Assembly: GCA_016296945.1 (NCBI GenBank)
Contig: JAEDHQ010000032.1
Location: 1-18,970 of the forward strand
Reading direction: 5' to 3'
Origin: Bacilli bacterium
GTDB taxonomy: Bacteria > Bacillota_I > Bacilli_A > ML615J-28 > CAG-698
DNA length: 18,970 nucleotides
Below are positions 7,754-16,207 of this stretch, in pieces (within the stretch, counting starts at the first letter, position 1; each line of letters opens with the position of its first letter). The position numbers and the translations under genes are program-made. The notes beneath the pieces are model-generated. The model did no database searches, was not told the origin of the DNA, and saw only the letters and a program-made list of their open reading frames with translations.

Positions 7754-10408
7754 TTAATTAATTATATTCATCCTATCGATTAATTCTTGGTTATTAAAAT
7801 TAATAAAGTCACAGACTTCATCAGAGAAAAGCATTTCTAACTTAACATTTACAGTTATTACATCACTTTCTAAACTTCCCTCTTTATTAGTTCCGACAAT
7901 CTTTAAATAGAATCTAAAGTATTTATAATTTATTTGAATATTTTGAGAATAAATATAATTATCTAATTGAAGAATTGAGGATGAATCATATATTTTAATA
8001 CTTGCCCATGATTTATTGTTCATTGAAATATAACAAATATATTGTAAATCCTTATCTTCTTTATCCCATTGAAGCAATAATTCATCTTCTTCATTTAAGG
8101 TGATATTATAATCAGTTTTTCCTTGAATTAAAAGATTATCAATCTCACCTATACTTTTAATCTGATTAACAACTAATGGTTTTGAATAACTAATTCCTTC
8201 TGAGTTTTCAATTTTGACTCGATAATATACATTTCCTTTATTATTAGTTAAATTAAAATTAGTTCTAATGTTAGTTGATTCATAATAATCTTTGATTTCT
8301 AGGTAATCATTATATGTAAATCCATCGGTAGAAGTTTGAATATAGTAATTAGCATTATCTTGATAAAGATTAGTAAATGTTAGTTCTACTAAATGATTAG
8401 AATAAACTGAACCATTAATGGTAATATTCTTTATCTCTCCTAATGATTTATTAATCTTTCTTTCAAGTACTTCGATTGATTCTCCACAATCATTAAATGC
8501 TTTTATTGTAAGTGAAACTGATGTTGCATCTTTAGGAACTACAACCTTAAAGGTGTTTTTACTGCCTTCTATTTGTACGTCTAAATTGCTTTCTTCTTTA
8601 ATTATTTGCTTTTCTCTTTTAAATGTATAATCAATTAAATAAGATACTTCTTCACCATATGGATAATATAACTTATCAAATTGTAAAGTTATTTCTTGAT
8701 TTTCTAGCAAGTTATCAGATAACTTAACGTCAGGGATTAATCCTAAAAAAGTATTACTTCCTTTTTGAATATTTTCTGTCGATATAGATATTCCTTCTCC
8801 TAACGTGTTAGATCTTGATTGTGCTTTAACACCATAATAATAATGTGTATTCTGTAATGCCGTTGTATCAGTGTATTCAACAACATCCTCATAACTACCA
8901 ATTACATCAATGATTTCTTCTTCATCATATGTTAGTGGACTTTCACTACGATACAAAACAAAGAATTTTGCATCACTACTGTTATCAAAAGATATTTTAT
9001 TACCATAATCAGTTTTTGATACTGATAAATTTTCTACTTTTTGAGGAATAATTTGGTCAACAGTTCTAATTTCTGGTAAATAAATTGCTTTATCCCAAAT
9101 GTCCTTGACTCCTTGCATTGCGGAAGAAGAATTAAGAGATGAAATCATGGAAAGATAATTATAGATACCAGATCCTTTAACATGTTCCATTGTGTTACCA
9201 AACATAATTTGTTGGTAACCTTCTTTTTTATTAGTGCCCCATGAGGCATTTCCACCACCGATACTCATATATAATCCTAATGCAGAGTATAAATTAGTTT
9301 TCTTGTATGCACAGACATCATTCCACCATTTAACTAAATCACAATGAGGACCAGAACCATTAGTGATTGCCCAATAAGTTTGGGGAAGAATATAATCAAT
9401 CCAACCATTGTTTATCCACTTTACAGTATCAGCATATAATGGCGAACCATAATGCGCATATGCTGATGTGCGTGAACCATTTGTAATCGCATTACCATAT
9501 TCATCATATGTCACTGTTCCATTACCATTACGATATACTCCTGTTGGAGCTATTCCTAATTGTACTCTTTTACCTGTACTATTATTATAATTAGTTAACT
9601 GATTATGTAACTCTTCAATAAATAAGTCTACCTGTAAACGTCGAAAATTATCAATTGATAAATTGTTTGTATTATACTTTCTAACTGTATCAGAATCATC
9701 AATTCCAGCGGCATAAAAATAATCATCAAAATGAATAGCGTCAATGTCATAGTTTTCCACAAGTTCCATACAAGTATCAATTAGAAACTTCCTAACTACT
9801 GGTTCACCTGGATTTAGAATAATGCAACTACTTCCTTTTAATAAATTAGCTGGGTTACTAGCTGCATTAGTTGCTTTAAACCTAGAAGCTATTTCTGTTA
9901 AAGAAGCAGAAACACTGGATGTAACACGATATGGATTCATCCACGCATGAAATTCTATTCCCCGTTTATGACATTCTTCAATCAACCAAGGCAACATATC
10001 CCAATCAGGATCAGTATTATAATATGCTGACCAACTATTATATTTTGATTCATAAAAAGCATCATTCATAATTCTAACATGGAATATTAAAGTATTTAGA
10101 TTATACTTTTCCATATTTTTTAAAACTTCAATCATTTGCTTCTTATAAGCTGATTGTGTAACATAACCTGTGATATCACTTGTTAATGCGCTAACCCAAA
10201 CTCCTCTGAACTCTCCACCTGTTGGGTCATGTTCTTTATTAATCATAATGGTTTCTCCATTACGATATTTTATTGTATTTCCATTAATTACAATTGTTTC
10301 TTTTTCAGAGGCCGCATTGATATTATAGGATAATGTACTAATCGATAAAACACCGATTAAAAATCCTATTAATATCATAATAATATTTTTTAAAACAATA
10401 TTTTTCAT
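7754..10408 (-). CDS. Secreted GHL10/DUF187 (YngK-like) glycoside-hydrolase-like protein, copy 2
   Basis: An 884-residue exported protein. Residues 1-33 form a signal peptide with likely cleavage around NAA (31-33). A GHL10 (PF02638) barrel spans about 66-440, with FRGVWVS (67-73), HAWMNPYR (154-161), IHFDDYFY (225-232, the probable active-site Asp pair), LGIAPTGVYR (284-293) and LPQTYWAI (341-348). A fibronectin-III-like module follows at about 455-545, then three related beta modules (from about 555, 656 and 753), the last two starting with a variant of [LI]GEI..L.I.G. No membrane anchor or LPXTG motif is seen. E. coli DigH (YddW), of the same family, cuts peptidoglycan glycan strands lacking stem peptides, so wall remodelling is plausible but not shown here. 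Its start shares one base with the stop of the upstream paralogue (TAATG), and it ends 4 bases from a terminator. Confidence 0.92.
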   Translation of the reverse strand: MKNIVLKNIIMILIGFLIGVLSISTLSYNINAASEKETIVINGNTIKYRNGETIMINKEHDPTGGEFRGVWVSALTSDITGYVTQSAYKKQMIEVLKNMEKYNLNTLIFHVRIMNDAFYESKYNSWSAYYNTDPDWDMLPWLIEECHKRGIEFHAWMNPYRVTSSVSASLTEIASRFKATNAASNPANLLKGSSCIILNPGEPVVRKFLIDTCMELVENYDIDAIHFDDYFYAAGIDDSDTVRKYNTNNLSIDNFRRLQVDLFIEELHNQLTNYNNSTGKRVQLGIAPTGVYRNGNGTVTYDEYGNAITNGSRTSAYAHYGSPLYADTVKWINNGWIDYILPQTYWAITNGSGPHCDLVKWWNDVCAYKKTNLYSALGLYMSIGGGNASWGTNKKEGYQQIMFGNTMEHVKGSGIYNYLSMISSLNSSSAMQGVKDIWDKAIYLPEIRTVDQIIPQKVENLSVSKTDYGNKISFDNSSDAKFFVLYRSESPLTYDEEEIIDVIGSYEDVVEYTDTTALQNTHYYYGVKAQSRSNTLGEGISISTENIQKGSNTFLGLIPDVKLSDNLLENQEITLQFDKLYYPYGEEVSYLIDYTFKREKQIIKEESNLDVQIEGSKNTFKVVVPKDATSVSLTIKAFNDCGESIEVLERKINKSLGEIKNITINGSVYSNHLVELTFTNLYQDNANYYIQTSTDGFTYNDYLEIKDYYESTNIRTNFNLTNNKGNVYYRVKIENSEGISYSKPLVVNQIKSIGEIDNLLIQGKTDYNITLNEEDELLLQWDKEDKDLQYICYISMNNKSWASIKIYDSSSILQLDNYIYSQNIQINYKYFRFYLKIVGTNKEGSLESDVITVNVKLEMLFSDEVCDFINFNNQELIDRMNIIN

Positions 10409-13083
10409 TAGTTAAAAATACCCGTCTTTATTATATTAGCATTATTTTCAGTAATTAAATAATTAGCAACTTCATCAGAAAATAAATCTTCCATTGAAAC
10501 ATAAATTTCAAAAATTTGTGATACTGTTTCATAATTATCACTAATTCCTGTAATCTTTACATAAATCTTAAATGCTTGATAAGAAATTGGAATTGTCAGA
10601 GTTACTTTGCCAGATGAGCTTACTGTACAACTTACATTTGAATAAGCCTTTAAAGAAATCCAGTTAACTAAATCTTTAGAATAAGTATTTAAATAAGTTG
10701 CATCACCTGATACACCTTGATGAACATCCCAAGTGATTTTTAGTTCATCTCCTTCTTCTAAACAATAGAAATCTTCAACTCGTTTTCCATTCACTTTTAG
10801 ATTTTCAAAATCACCTAAATATCCTTTAACAGTTGCTTTTACTGCACTTGAATATCCCGTTAATCCGTCTTTTAAAGCAATGATACGATAATAAATATCA
10901 CCTTTACTTTGAAGTTTTACTTCTTTTCTAATATTAAGGTTATTATAGCGATCTCCCTCAATTGTTTCCAAATCTTCCCAAATAAACTTATCAGTAGATT
11001 GTTGGATAATATAAGTAACTCCATCAAGAGCAAGTTTATTCCAAACAAATGTTGCTTTTTCTCTTGAATATAATTCACCTTCAATAATAAAGTTATTAAT
11101 GTCAGGTAAATATGAACCTAATTCTACAGAAATAGTTTTATAAGTTTTTCCTACTTTATTACTTGCATAAAGCGTTGCATTAACAGTTTTGATGTTGCTT
11201 GGAACAACAAAATCAACAACGTAAAATCCTTGTTTTTGTGTAAACTTTGTAACTGTAGTCTTAGCACTATTATCAAACCAATATTCAACTGTATACTCAA
11301 TATCTCCTCCATAAGGATATGTCACATTCCCAAATAGGATACTAGCAGTAGACCCTTCTTTAATATTATCAGTGAATAATAATGTTTCAATTTCACCTAA
11401 ATTTAATAATTCTCCTTCTGCTGCTCCTAAAGTAGATACGCTAACACCTTCACTTAATGTATTACTATAAGATTGTTTACGAACCCCATAATAATAAGTT
11501 TTATTACTTTCTGCTTTCAAGTCAACATATGACACAACATTATCAATACTTAAATCACCTATAACATCGATGACTAATTCAGGATCATAATTTTGAATTG
11601 GAGATTCACTACGATATATAACATAGAATTTTGCTTCATCATCTTTATCAAATGATATCTTATTTCCATTTTCAACCTTTTCAACTTTTACATTGGTTGG
11701 CGCAGAAACTTGTAATAAATCCATTGTCCGAACTTCTGGAAGAATTGATGGTGTTGACCAAATAGAATTCATTCCAGGAGTAACCGATGAACTATTAACT
11801 GCGGAAGCAATATTTGTATATTTAAAGAAACATACACCATCAACATTATCAAATGTATTACAAATCATTACTTCTTTATATGTTTCATATGGATCTGTAC
11901 CCCATCCATCTGTGGCATTACTATTACGATATATTCCTAAACCAGAATAAAGGTTAACATTTTTATAACTACATACTTTTGCCCACCAATCCATTAAATC
12001 AGCATAAGGACAACTTTGGTTGTCAATTGCCCAATATGTTTGAGGAATAATATAATCAATCCATTCTTCATTTATCCATTTTAATGTATCAGAATATAGA
12101 TAATTATCATAATGTTGGAAGGAAGCAGTTGATGTTCTTGAGCCATCTGATGAGACAATTTTAGTTACAGGATCATATGTTACTTCACCAAAACCATTAC
12201 TACGATTGGTATCAGCACGATAAACTCCCGAAGGACTAATACCTAATTGAACTCGACGATTATTTAAGTTATTATATTCTCTAATTTCATTACTTAACAT
12301 TTCAATAAATTGATCAACTTGAGCACGACGCCAATTACCTAAACTCATGTTAGTAGGATTATAAATAGCACGAGTTGATGAATCATCAACATTTGCATCA
12401 TAGAAATAATCATCAAAATGAATTGCATCAACATCATACTTTTCTACAACTTCCATGCATACTTTAACTAACCATTCACGAACATGAGGAAGACCAGGAT
12501 TTAATATAACACTATTTGTTCCTTGTAATAAGTTTGAAGCTGTACTAGCCATATTATTAAGAGGAAATTGCTTTGCTAATGTGTTTAAATTATGTGTTCC
12601 ATTAGCAACACGATAAGGATTCATCCAAGCATGAAACTCAATACCACGACGATGGCATTCTTCAATTAACCAAGGAAGACAATCCCAATCAGGATTAGTA
12701 TTATAATATACTGACCAATTACAATATTCTGATTCATATAAAGCATCATTCATAATACGAATATGAAATACTAATGCATTTAGACCATATTTTTCCATAT
12801 TTTCCAATACATTAACCATTTGCTTTTGATATTGTACTTTATTACTATAAGAAGTAATATCACTAACTAATGGTGAAACCCAAACAGCACGAAAGTCAGT
12901 GTCATCCATTACATATGTAGCATTGATCATTACTTCTTCATCTGTTCCATAATATTTAACTGCATTCCCTTTTGAATCTGTTAATACTACTTTATCAACA
13001 GCATTAACAACAGGAACAAATCCAATTATACCAATAATAAAAAATAATAAGATAAAAAACTTATTTAGATATTTTGTCATCAT
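10408..13083 (-). CDS. Secreted GHL10/DUF187 (YngK-like) glycoside-hydrolase-like protein, copy 1
   Basis: An 891-residue paralogue of the next gene with the same layout: signal peptide with probable cleavage after VNA (26-28), GHL10 barrel at about 63-445, a fibronectin-III-like module at about 465-560 and three further beta modules. Family motifs include FRAVWVS (64-70), HAWMNPYR (151-158), IHFDDYFY (221-228) and IPQTYWAI. Across the first 97 residues of the barrel I count 71 identities with its neighbour, while the C-terminal halves are much less alike. Both end with a similar short segment containing LFSDEV. An AAGGAGGAG site (13086-13094) precedes two consecutive ATGs at 13083 and 13080; the second has the more usual spacing. 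It is the first gene of a two-gene unit with its own promoter. Confidence 0.92.
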   Translation of the reverse strand: MMTKYLNKFFILLFFIIGIIGFVPVVNAVDKVVLTDSKGNAVKYYGTDEEVMINATYVMDDTDFRAVWVSPLVSDITSYSNKVQYQKQMVNVLENMEKYGLNALVFHIRIMNDALYESEYCNWSVYYNTNPDWDCLPWLIEECHRRGIEFHAWMNPYRVANGTHNLNTLAKQFPLNNMASTASNLLQGTNSVILNPGLPHVREWLVKVCMEVVEKYDVDAIHFDDYFYDANVDDSSTRAIYNPTNMSLGNWRRAQVDQFIEMLSNEIREYNNLNNRRVQLGISPSGVYRADTNRSNGFGEVTYDPVTKIVSSDGSRTSTASFQHYDNYLYSDTLKWINEEWIDYIIPQTYWAIDNQSCPYADLMDWWAKVCSYKNVNLYSGLGIYRNSNATDGWGTDPYETYKEVMICNTFDNVDGVCFFKYTNIASAVNSSSVTPGMNSIWSTPSILPEVRTMDLLQVSAPTNVKVEKVENGNKISFDKDDEAKFYVIYRSESPIQNYDPELVIDVIGDLSIDNVVSYVDLKAESNKTYYYGVRKQSYSNTLSEGVSVSTLGAAEGELLNLGEIETLLFTDNIKEGSTASILFGNVTYPYGGDIEYTVEYWFDNSAKTTVTKFTQKQGFYVVDFVVPSNIKTVNATLYASNKVGKTYKTISVELGSYLPDINNFIIEGELYSREKATFVWNKLALDGVTYIIQQSTDKFIWEDLETIEGDRYNNLNIRKEVKLQSKGDIYYRIIALKDGLTGYSSAVKATVKGYLGDFENLKVNGKRVEDFYCLEEGDELKITWDVHQGVSGDATYLNTYSKDLVNWISLKAYSNVSCTVSSSGKVTLTIPISYQAFKIYVKITGISDNYETVSQIFEIYVSMEDLFSDEVANYLITENNANIIKTGIFN

Positions 13084-13125
13084 TACTCCTCCTTAAAAAT
13101 AGTGTCTTATAGATTGATTACTATA

Positions 13126-13154
13126 ATTATATCATACCATCTAATAAATTGCCA
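13126..13154 (-). promoter_or_regulatory. Extended -10 promoter of the GHL10 gene pair
   Basis: On the minus strand a consensus TATAAT (13126-13131) is preceded by TGn, with a weak -35 hexamer TGGCAA (13149-13154) 17 bases upstream. Initiation near 13119 gives a leader of about 36 bases carrying the AAGGAGGAG ribosome site. The -35 region overlaps one arm of an inverted repeat, ATTGCC (13148-13153) with GGCAAT (13174-13179), which could be a control site. Confidence 0.6.
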
Positions 13155-13179
13155 TAGCATTTTTTGGATAAAAGGCAAT

Positions 13180-13207
13180 AAAAAAAGCCATTAATTCCTT
13201 AATGACT
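13180..13207 (-). terminator. Rho-independent terminator ending the secA-prfB-yitT-recX unit
   Basis: Read on the minus strand, AGTCATTAA (13199-13207) pairs with TTAATGGCT (13186-13194) across a GGAA loop, with one G-T pair, followed by a run of seven Ts (13180-13186). The TAA stop of the small ORF after recX lies inside the first arm of the stem. It separates this unit from the GHL10 promoter about 25 bases further on. Confidence 0.85.
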
Positions 13208-13360
13208 TCTATTATTTTGATTATTAAATTCATTAGACAATTCACTTAAAACATTACGTTCTAAATCTTTACTGTCAACTAATCCTTTTCCTTTTTCTCT
13301 GGAACTATTTTGATTTGTTCCTTTGACTTTTCTTTTATTTTGATTATTTAAAATATTCAA
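13199..13360 (-). CDS. Small Asn-rich hydrophilic protein after recX (tentative)
   Basis: The frame has no ATG. A TTG at 13360 is preceded by GGTGAT at suitable spacing, resembling the site of the HAD gene, and gives 53 residues; a TTG at 13390, inside the end of recX, would give 63. The protein is charged and polar, rich in Asn, Gln, Lys, Ser and Glu, with repeated NNQN motifs (near both ends) and no membrane segment or signal peptide. The stop codon lies within the terminator hairpin, so transcription ends right after it, as for the last gene of an operon. I do not recognise the family. Asn/Gln-rich small proteins of spore-formers look vaguely similar in composition, but nothing specific supports that here. 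It could also be a chance open frame. Confidence 0.42.
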   Translation of the reverse strand: MNILNNQNKRKVKGTNQNSSREKGKGLVDSKDLERNVLSELSNEFNNQNNRSH

Positions 13361-13383
13361 ATTATCACCAATAAATAATATGT

Positions 13384-14181
13384 CTAACAATCATTATCTA
13401 TACTATTTATTTTTGAATTAATTTGAGTATAAGAATAACCTTTTTTGATTAAAGAATTAATAATTTTATTCTTTTTAGTTTTGTCATCTAAATCTTGGTG
13501 TTTTCTCATTAGTTTATTTAATTCTTTATCTAAAGAAATATCTGACTTATCAGTAAATTCTACTTTATTAATATAATGATTAATTAAATCATTAGAGAAT
13601 CCATCTCTTATTAACTTTGAATATAATTGTTCTTTTTGTTTTTTTAGTGGTAATGTTTCTTTTTTAGACACATTCTTTGCAATTACTTTTTTAATTACTT
13701 CTTCTTCAATATCTTTATCATAAAGATAATCTTTTAGATTAACATCAAGCTTTCTTTGTTTAACTTTTTGAATAAAGTTATTTGGACCCTTTAATGTATT
13801 AATTGTACTTTCAAGAATAAGTTTACATAATTCATTATCATCAATAAATTTAAGTTCTTTTAGCTTATCAATAATTTCATCAGTATCTTGATCATTAACA
13901 CAATTCTTTTGTAAGTATTCTCTTACTTCATATTCTGAGCGCATTTGATAATAAATATAATGAATTGCTTTTAAGAAAAAGTTATTTTTTTCATTATATT
14001 TTTTTATTTCTTCAAATACTTCTTTATCTAACTCTAAATCTTTAGTTAAACAGTATTTTACAATCACATCATCTGCAATTGTAATTGTTTCTTCATTTGT
14101 AATCAGTGAATAAAAACCAGGTCTTTTTAACTTCTTAATACTTTCTATCTTAATTGAATTTTTAATTTGATTCTGACTCAT
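13384..14181 (-). CDS. recX: Regulatory protein RecX
   Basis: RecX binds RecA and limits or tunes RecA filaments during recombination and repair. From the ATG at 14181 the protein has 265 residues, the usual length in Bacilli. It is highly charged and helical, with the three-helix repeat pattern of the family: AIHYIYYQMRSEYEVREYL and similar arrays near residues 90-115, then LKELKFIDDNELCK, and repeated KLIRDGFSNDLIN and SLIKKGYSYTQIN segments towards the end. The frame stays open to 14253, but AAGGAT lies 6 bases before the 14181 ATG, and the longer version would lie wholly inside the yitT gene. The gene overlaps the end of yitT by 20 bases. recA itself is not in the window. Confidence 0.9.
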   Translation of the reverse strand: MSQNQIKNSIKIESIKKLKRPGFYSLITNEETITIADDVIVKYCLTKDLELDKEVFEEIKKYNEKNNFFLKAIHYIYYQMRSEYEVREYLQKNCVNDQDTDEIIDKLKELKFIDDNELCKLILESTINTLKGPNNFIQKVKQRKLDVNLKDYLYDKDIEEEVIKKVIAKNVSKKETLPLKKQKEQLYSKLIRDGFSNDLINHYINKVEFTDKSDISLDKELNKLMRKHQDLDDKTKKNKIINSLIKKGYSYTQINSKINSIDNDC

Positions 14182-15082
14182 AACTAAATCCTTCTCCTCG
14201 AACTTCATTAGCACGCATACAGTAGTAGAAGGCTTTTGGATCAATTTCTTCAATGATATTTCTTAACTTCATATATTCCATTGAAGACATTAAACAAAAG
14301 ATCATTTTTTTATCTTGTCCAGAGTATTCCCCAATTACTTTAACACTTGTTACTCCACGAGAAAAATCGTTTAAGAGAATATTTTTTATCTCATCACACT
14401 TATCAGATATAATATAAACAGCACGTTTATTGAATCCACTAAAGATGACAGTATCCATCATAAATCCACAAACAACCATAAAGATGATTTCGAATAAGAC
14501 GATTTCTAAATGTTGGCCTAATAAGAAGAATCCTAAGATTATTATTGTACCATCAATTAAGTATAAAGATAATGAAAATGGAAAATGAAATGCCTTATTA
14601 AAAATCTTTTGACCTATTTCCGTTCCTCCAGTTGATCCCCCTGCTTTTACGACTAATCCTAGTCCATATCCCATAATAATTGATGAGAAGAGAATTGTTA
14701 GCATCATATCGAGATTAACAACATTAAACGCTTCTACATTATTAGCTAATAATAAATATAATTTATCAAATACTAAAGAAAATAATGGGTATGTTAGAGC
14801 ACCATAAAGAGTTTTAATAAAGAACTCTTTACCGACAAGGATTAAACTTAAGATTAGCAAAAGAATATTTACTAATAACATTGCAAGAGATGGATCAAAT
14901 CCCCATAGGTCTTTTACGATAACTCCAATCCCTGATACGCCACCTATTACAAGGTTAACAGGATTTAGAAAGAAACTAAAGGCAAATGAGGAAAGCATTA
15001 CACCAAAAGTTAAAATACCAATGTTCTTTAGTTTTTCTTTCAATTCAATATGTTCTTGAAGATATTTTCTTATCTTTTTCAT
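14162..15082 (-). CDS. YitT-family membrane protein (DUF161 plus DUF2179)
   Basis: This 306-residue protein has about five or six membrane segments between residues 20 and 215, including the family features FFLNPVNLVIGGVSGIG (37-53) and KAGGSTGGTEIG (146-157). A soluble C-terminal DUF2179 domain of alpha/beta type runs from about 219 to 290 (AVYIISDKCDEI through FYYCMRANEVRG). YitT proteins are widespread in Firmicutes, and their transport or sensing role is not settled. AGGA lies about 8 bases before the ATG, and the gene starts 9 bases after prfB. Its last codons contain the ribosome site and start of recX, so those two are translationally linked. Confidence 0.93.
   Translation of the reverse strand: MKKIRKYLQEHIELKEKLKNIGILTFGVMLSSFAFSFFLNPVNLVIGGVSGIGVIVKDLWGFDPSLAMLLVNILLLILSLILVGKEFFIKTLYGALTYPLFSLVFDKLYLLLANNVEAFNVVNLDMMLTILFSSIIMGYGLGLVVKAGGSTGGTEIGQKIFNKAFHFPFSLSLYLIDGTIIILGFFLLGQHLEIVLFEIIFMVVCGFMMDTVIFSGFNKRAVYIISDKCDEIKNILLNDFSRGVTSVKVIGEYSGQDKKMIFCLMSSMEYMKLRNIIEEIDPKAFYYCMRANEVRGEGFSYESESN
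14188..14199 (-). promoter_or_regulatory. Ribosome binding site that fixes the recX start
   Basis: The minus strand reads GAGGAGAAGGAT here, inside the last codons of the yitT gene. The AAGGAT part ends 6 bases before the ATG at 14181. No comparable site precedes the upstream in-frame ATG at 14253, so recX begins at 14181. Confidence 0.8.
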
Positions 15083-15091
15083 TGTTTTTTC

Positions 15092-16207
15092 CTATCCTTT
15101 ATTTTTTGCGTTCCATTTTAAATAAGCATTAATAAAACCATTAATTTCTCCATCCATAACAGCTAATACATTAGCTGTTTCATATTCGGTGCGTAAATCT
15201 TTAACTAACGAATAAGGATGAAAAACATAAGATCTAATTTGGCCACCAAAACCATTATCTGCTGTATCACCACTGATACTCTTTAGTTTATTATCTTTTT
15301 CTTCTTGTTCAATTTTGTATAGCTTAGCTTTCAAAATTTCCATTGCTCTTTCACGATTTTGAATCTGGCTACGTTGATTTTGACATGTAACAACAATACC
15401 TGTTTTTAAATGTGTAATGCGAATGGCACTATCTGTTTTATTAATATGTTGCCCACCAGCACCAGATGCTCGATATGTATCAATCCTAATATCATCAGGT
15501 TTAATATCTATTTCTATCGTATCAGTGATTACTGGTGTAATCATACATCCACAAAAAGATGTGTGACGACGAGCACCGGAATCAAATGGTGAAATCCGAA
15601 CTAAACGATGAACACCGTGTTCGCCTTTCATCTTACCATAAGCCATATCACCTTTTATTACAAAAGAAACACTTTTAATTCCTGCCTCTTCTCCTTCAAG
15701 GTAATCTAAAACTTCAAATTCAAAATCATTATTTTCTGAAAATCTTTTGTACATTCTAAAAAGCATTGAAGCCCAATCCATTGACTCTGTTCCCCCTGCT
15801 CCAGGATGCAATTCAACTAATGCATCACAGTCATCATATGGGCCAGATAACAATAATCTTTCTTCTAATGGACTTAAAGTATTTTCAATTTTTTTGATTA
15901 ATTCTAAAAAATCATTATGGATTTCATTAGCTTCTACTTCACCACTTTTTTGCATTTCATACAATACTTTTAAGTCTTCAATATCTGTTTCAATATCCTT
16001 AAATGCTTTTACAATCTCTTGATCTTTTTTCATTTGTTTCAACATTTTTTGTGCATTCTTCATGTCTTCATAAAAAGAAGGACTAGCGATTGTCTTTTCA
16101 TTTTCTTCAATCTGTTTAACTAGTCCATCTAAATTTGCGGCATTCTTTAACTCACAAAAACGTGTTGAAAACATTTCAATGTTTTTTATAATCTCATAGT
16201 TTTCCAT
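15092..16207 (-). CDS. prfB: Peptide chain release factor 2, encoded without a frameshift
   Basis: RF2 ends translation at UAA and UGA. The 371-residue protein has the RF2-specific SPF tripeptide at 206-208, which reads the stop codon, and the universal GGQ at 251-253, which triggers release of the peptide. In many bacteria prfB contains an in-frame UGA near codon 25 that RF2 must read, with a +1 frameshift giving full-length protein. Here the N-terminal region (MENYEIIKN to FYEDMKNAQ) aligns with the complete B. subtilis-type N-terminus in one unbroken frame. The equivalent codons read LKNAANLDG, with no CTT-TGA and no internal AGG-rich site. The ATG directly follows the secA stop with no gap, as in the common Firmicutes secA-prfB order. 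Confidence 0.97.
   Translation of the reverse strand: MENYEIIKNIEMFSTRFCELKNAANLDGLVKQIEENEKTIASPSFYEDMKNAQKMLKQMKKDQEIVKAFKDIETDIEDLKVLYEMQKSGEVEANEIHNDFLELIKKIENTLSPLEERLLLSGPYDDCDALVELHPGAGGTESMDWASMLFRMYKRFSENNDFEFEVLDYLEGEEAGIKSVSFVIKGDMAYGKMKGEHGVHRLVRISPFDSGARRHTSFCGCMITPVITDTIEIDIKPDDIRIDTYRASGAGGQHINKTDSAIRITHLKTGIVVTCQNQRSQIQNRERAMEILKAKLYKIEQEEKDNKLKSISGDTADNGFGGQIRSYVFHPYSLVKDLRTEYETANVLAVMDGEINGFINAYLKWNAKNKG

Noticed and set aside
14182..14253. Longer recX start giving a 24-residue N-terminal extension
   Set aside because: The extension lies inside the yitT coding region and lacks a ribosome site, while the ATG at 14181 has AAGGAT at ideal spacing and gives the usual RecX length.
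15410..16022. Open plus-strand frames opposite prfB (also opposite secA, ftsK and the GHL10 genes)
   Set aside because: They lie antisense to strongly conserved genes, have no ribosome sites and give unrecognisable proteins; they follow from the codon bias of the real genes.
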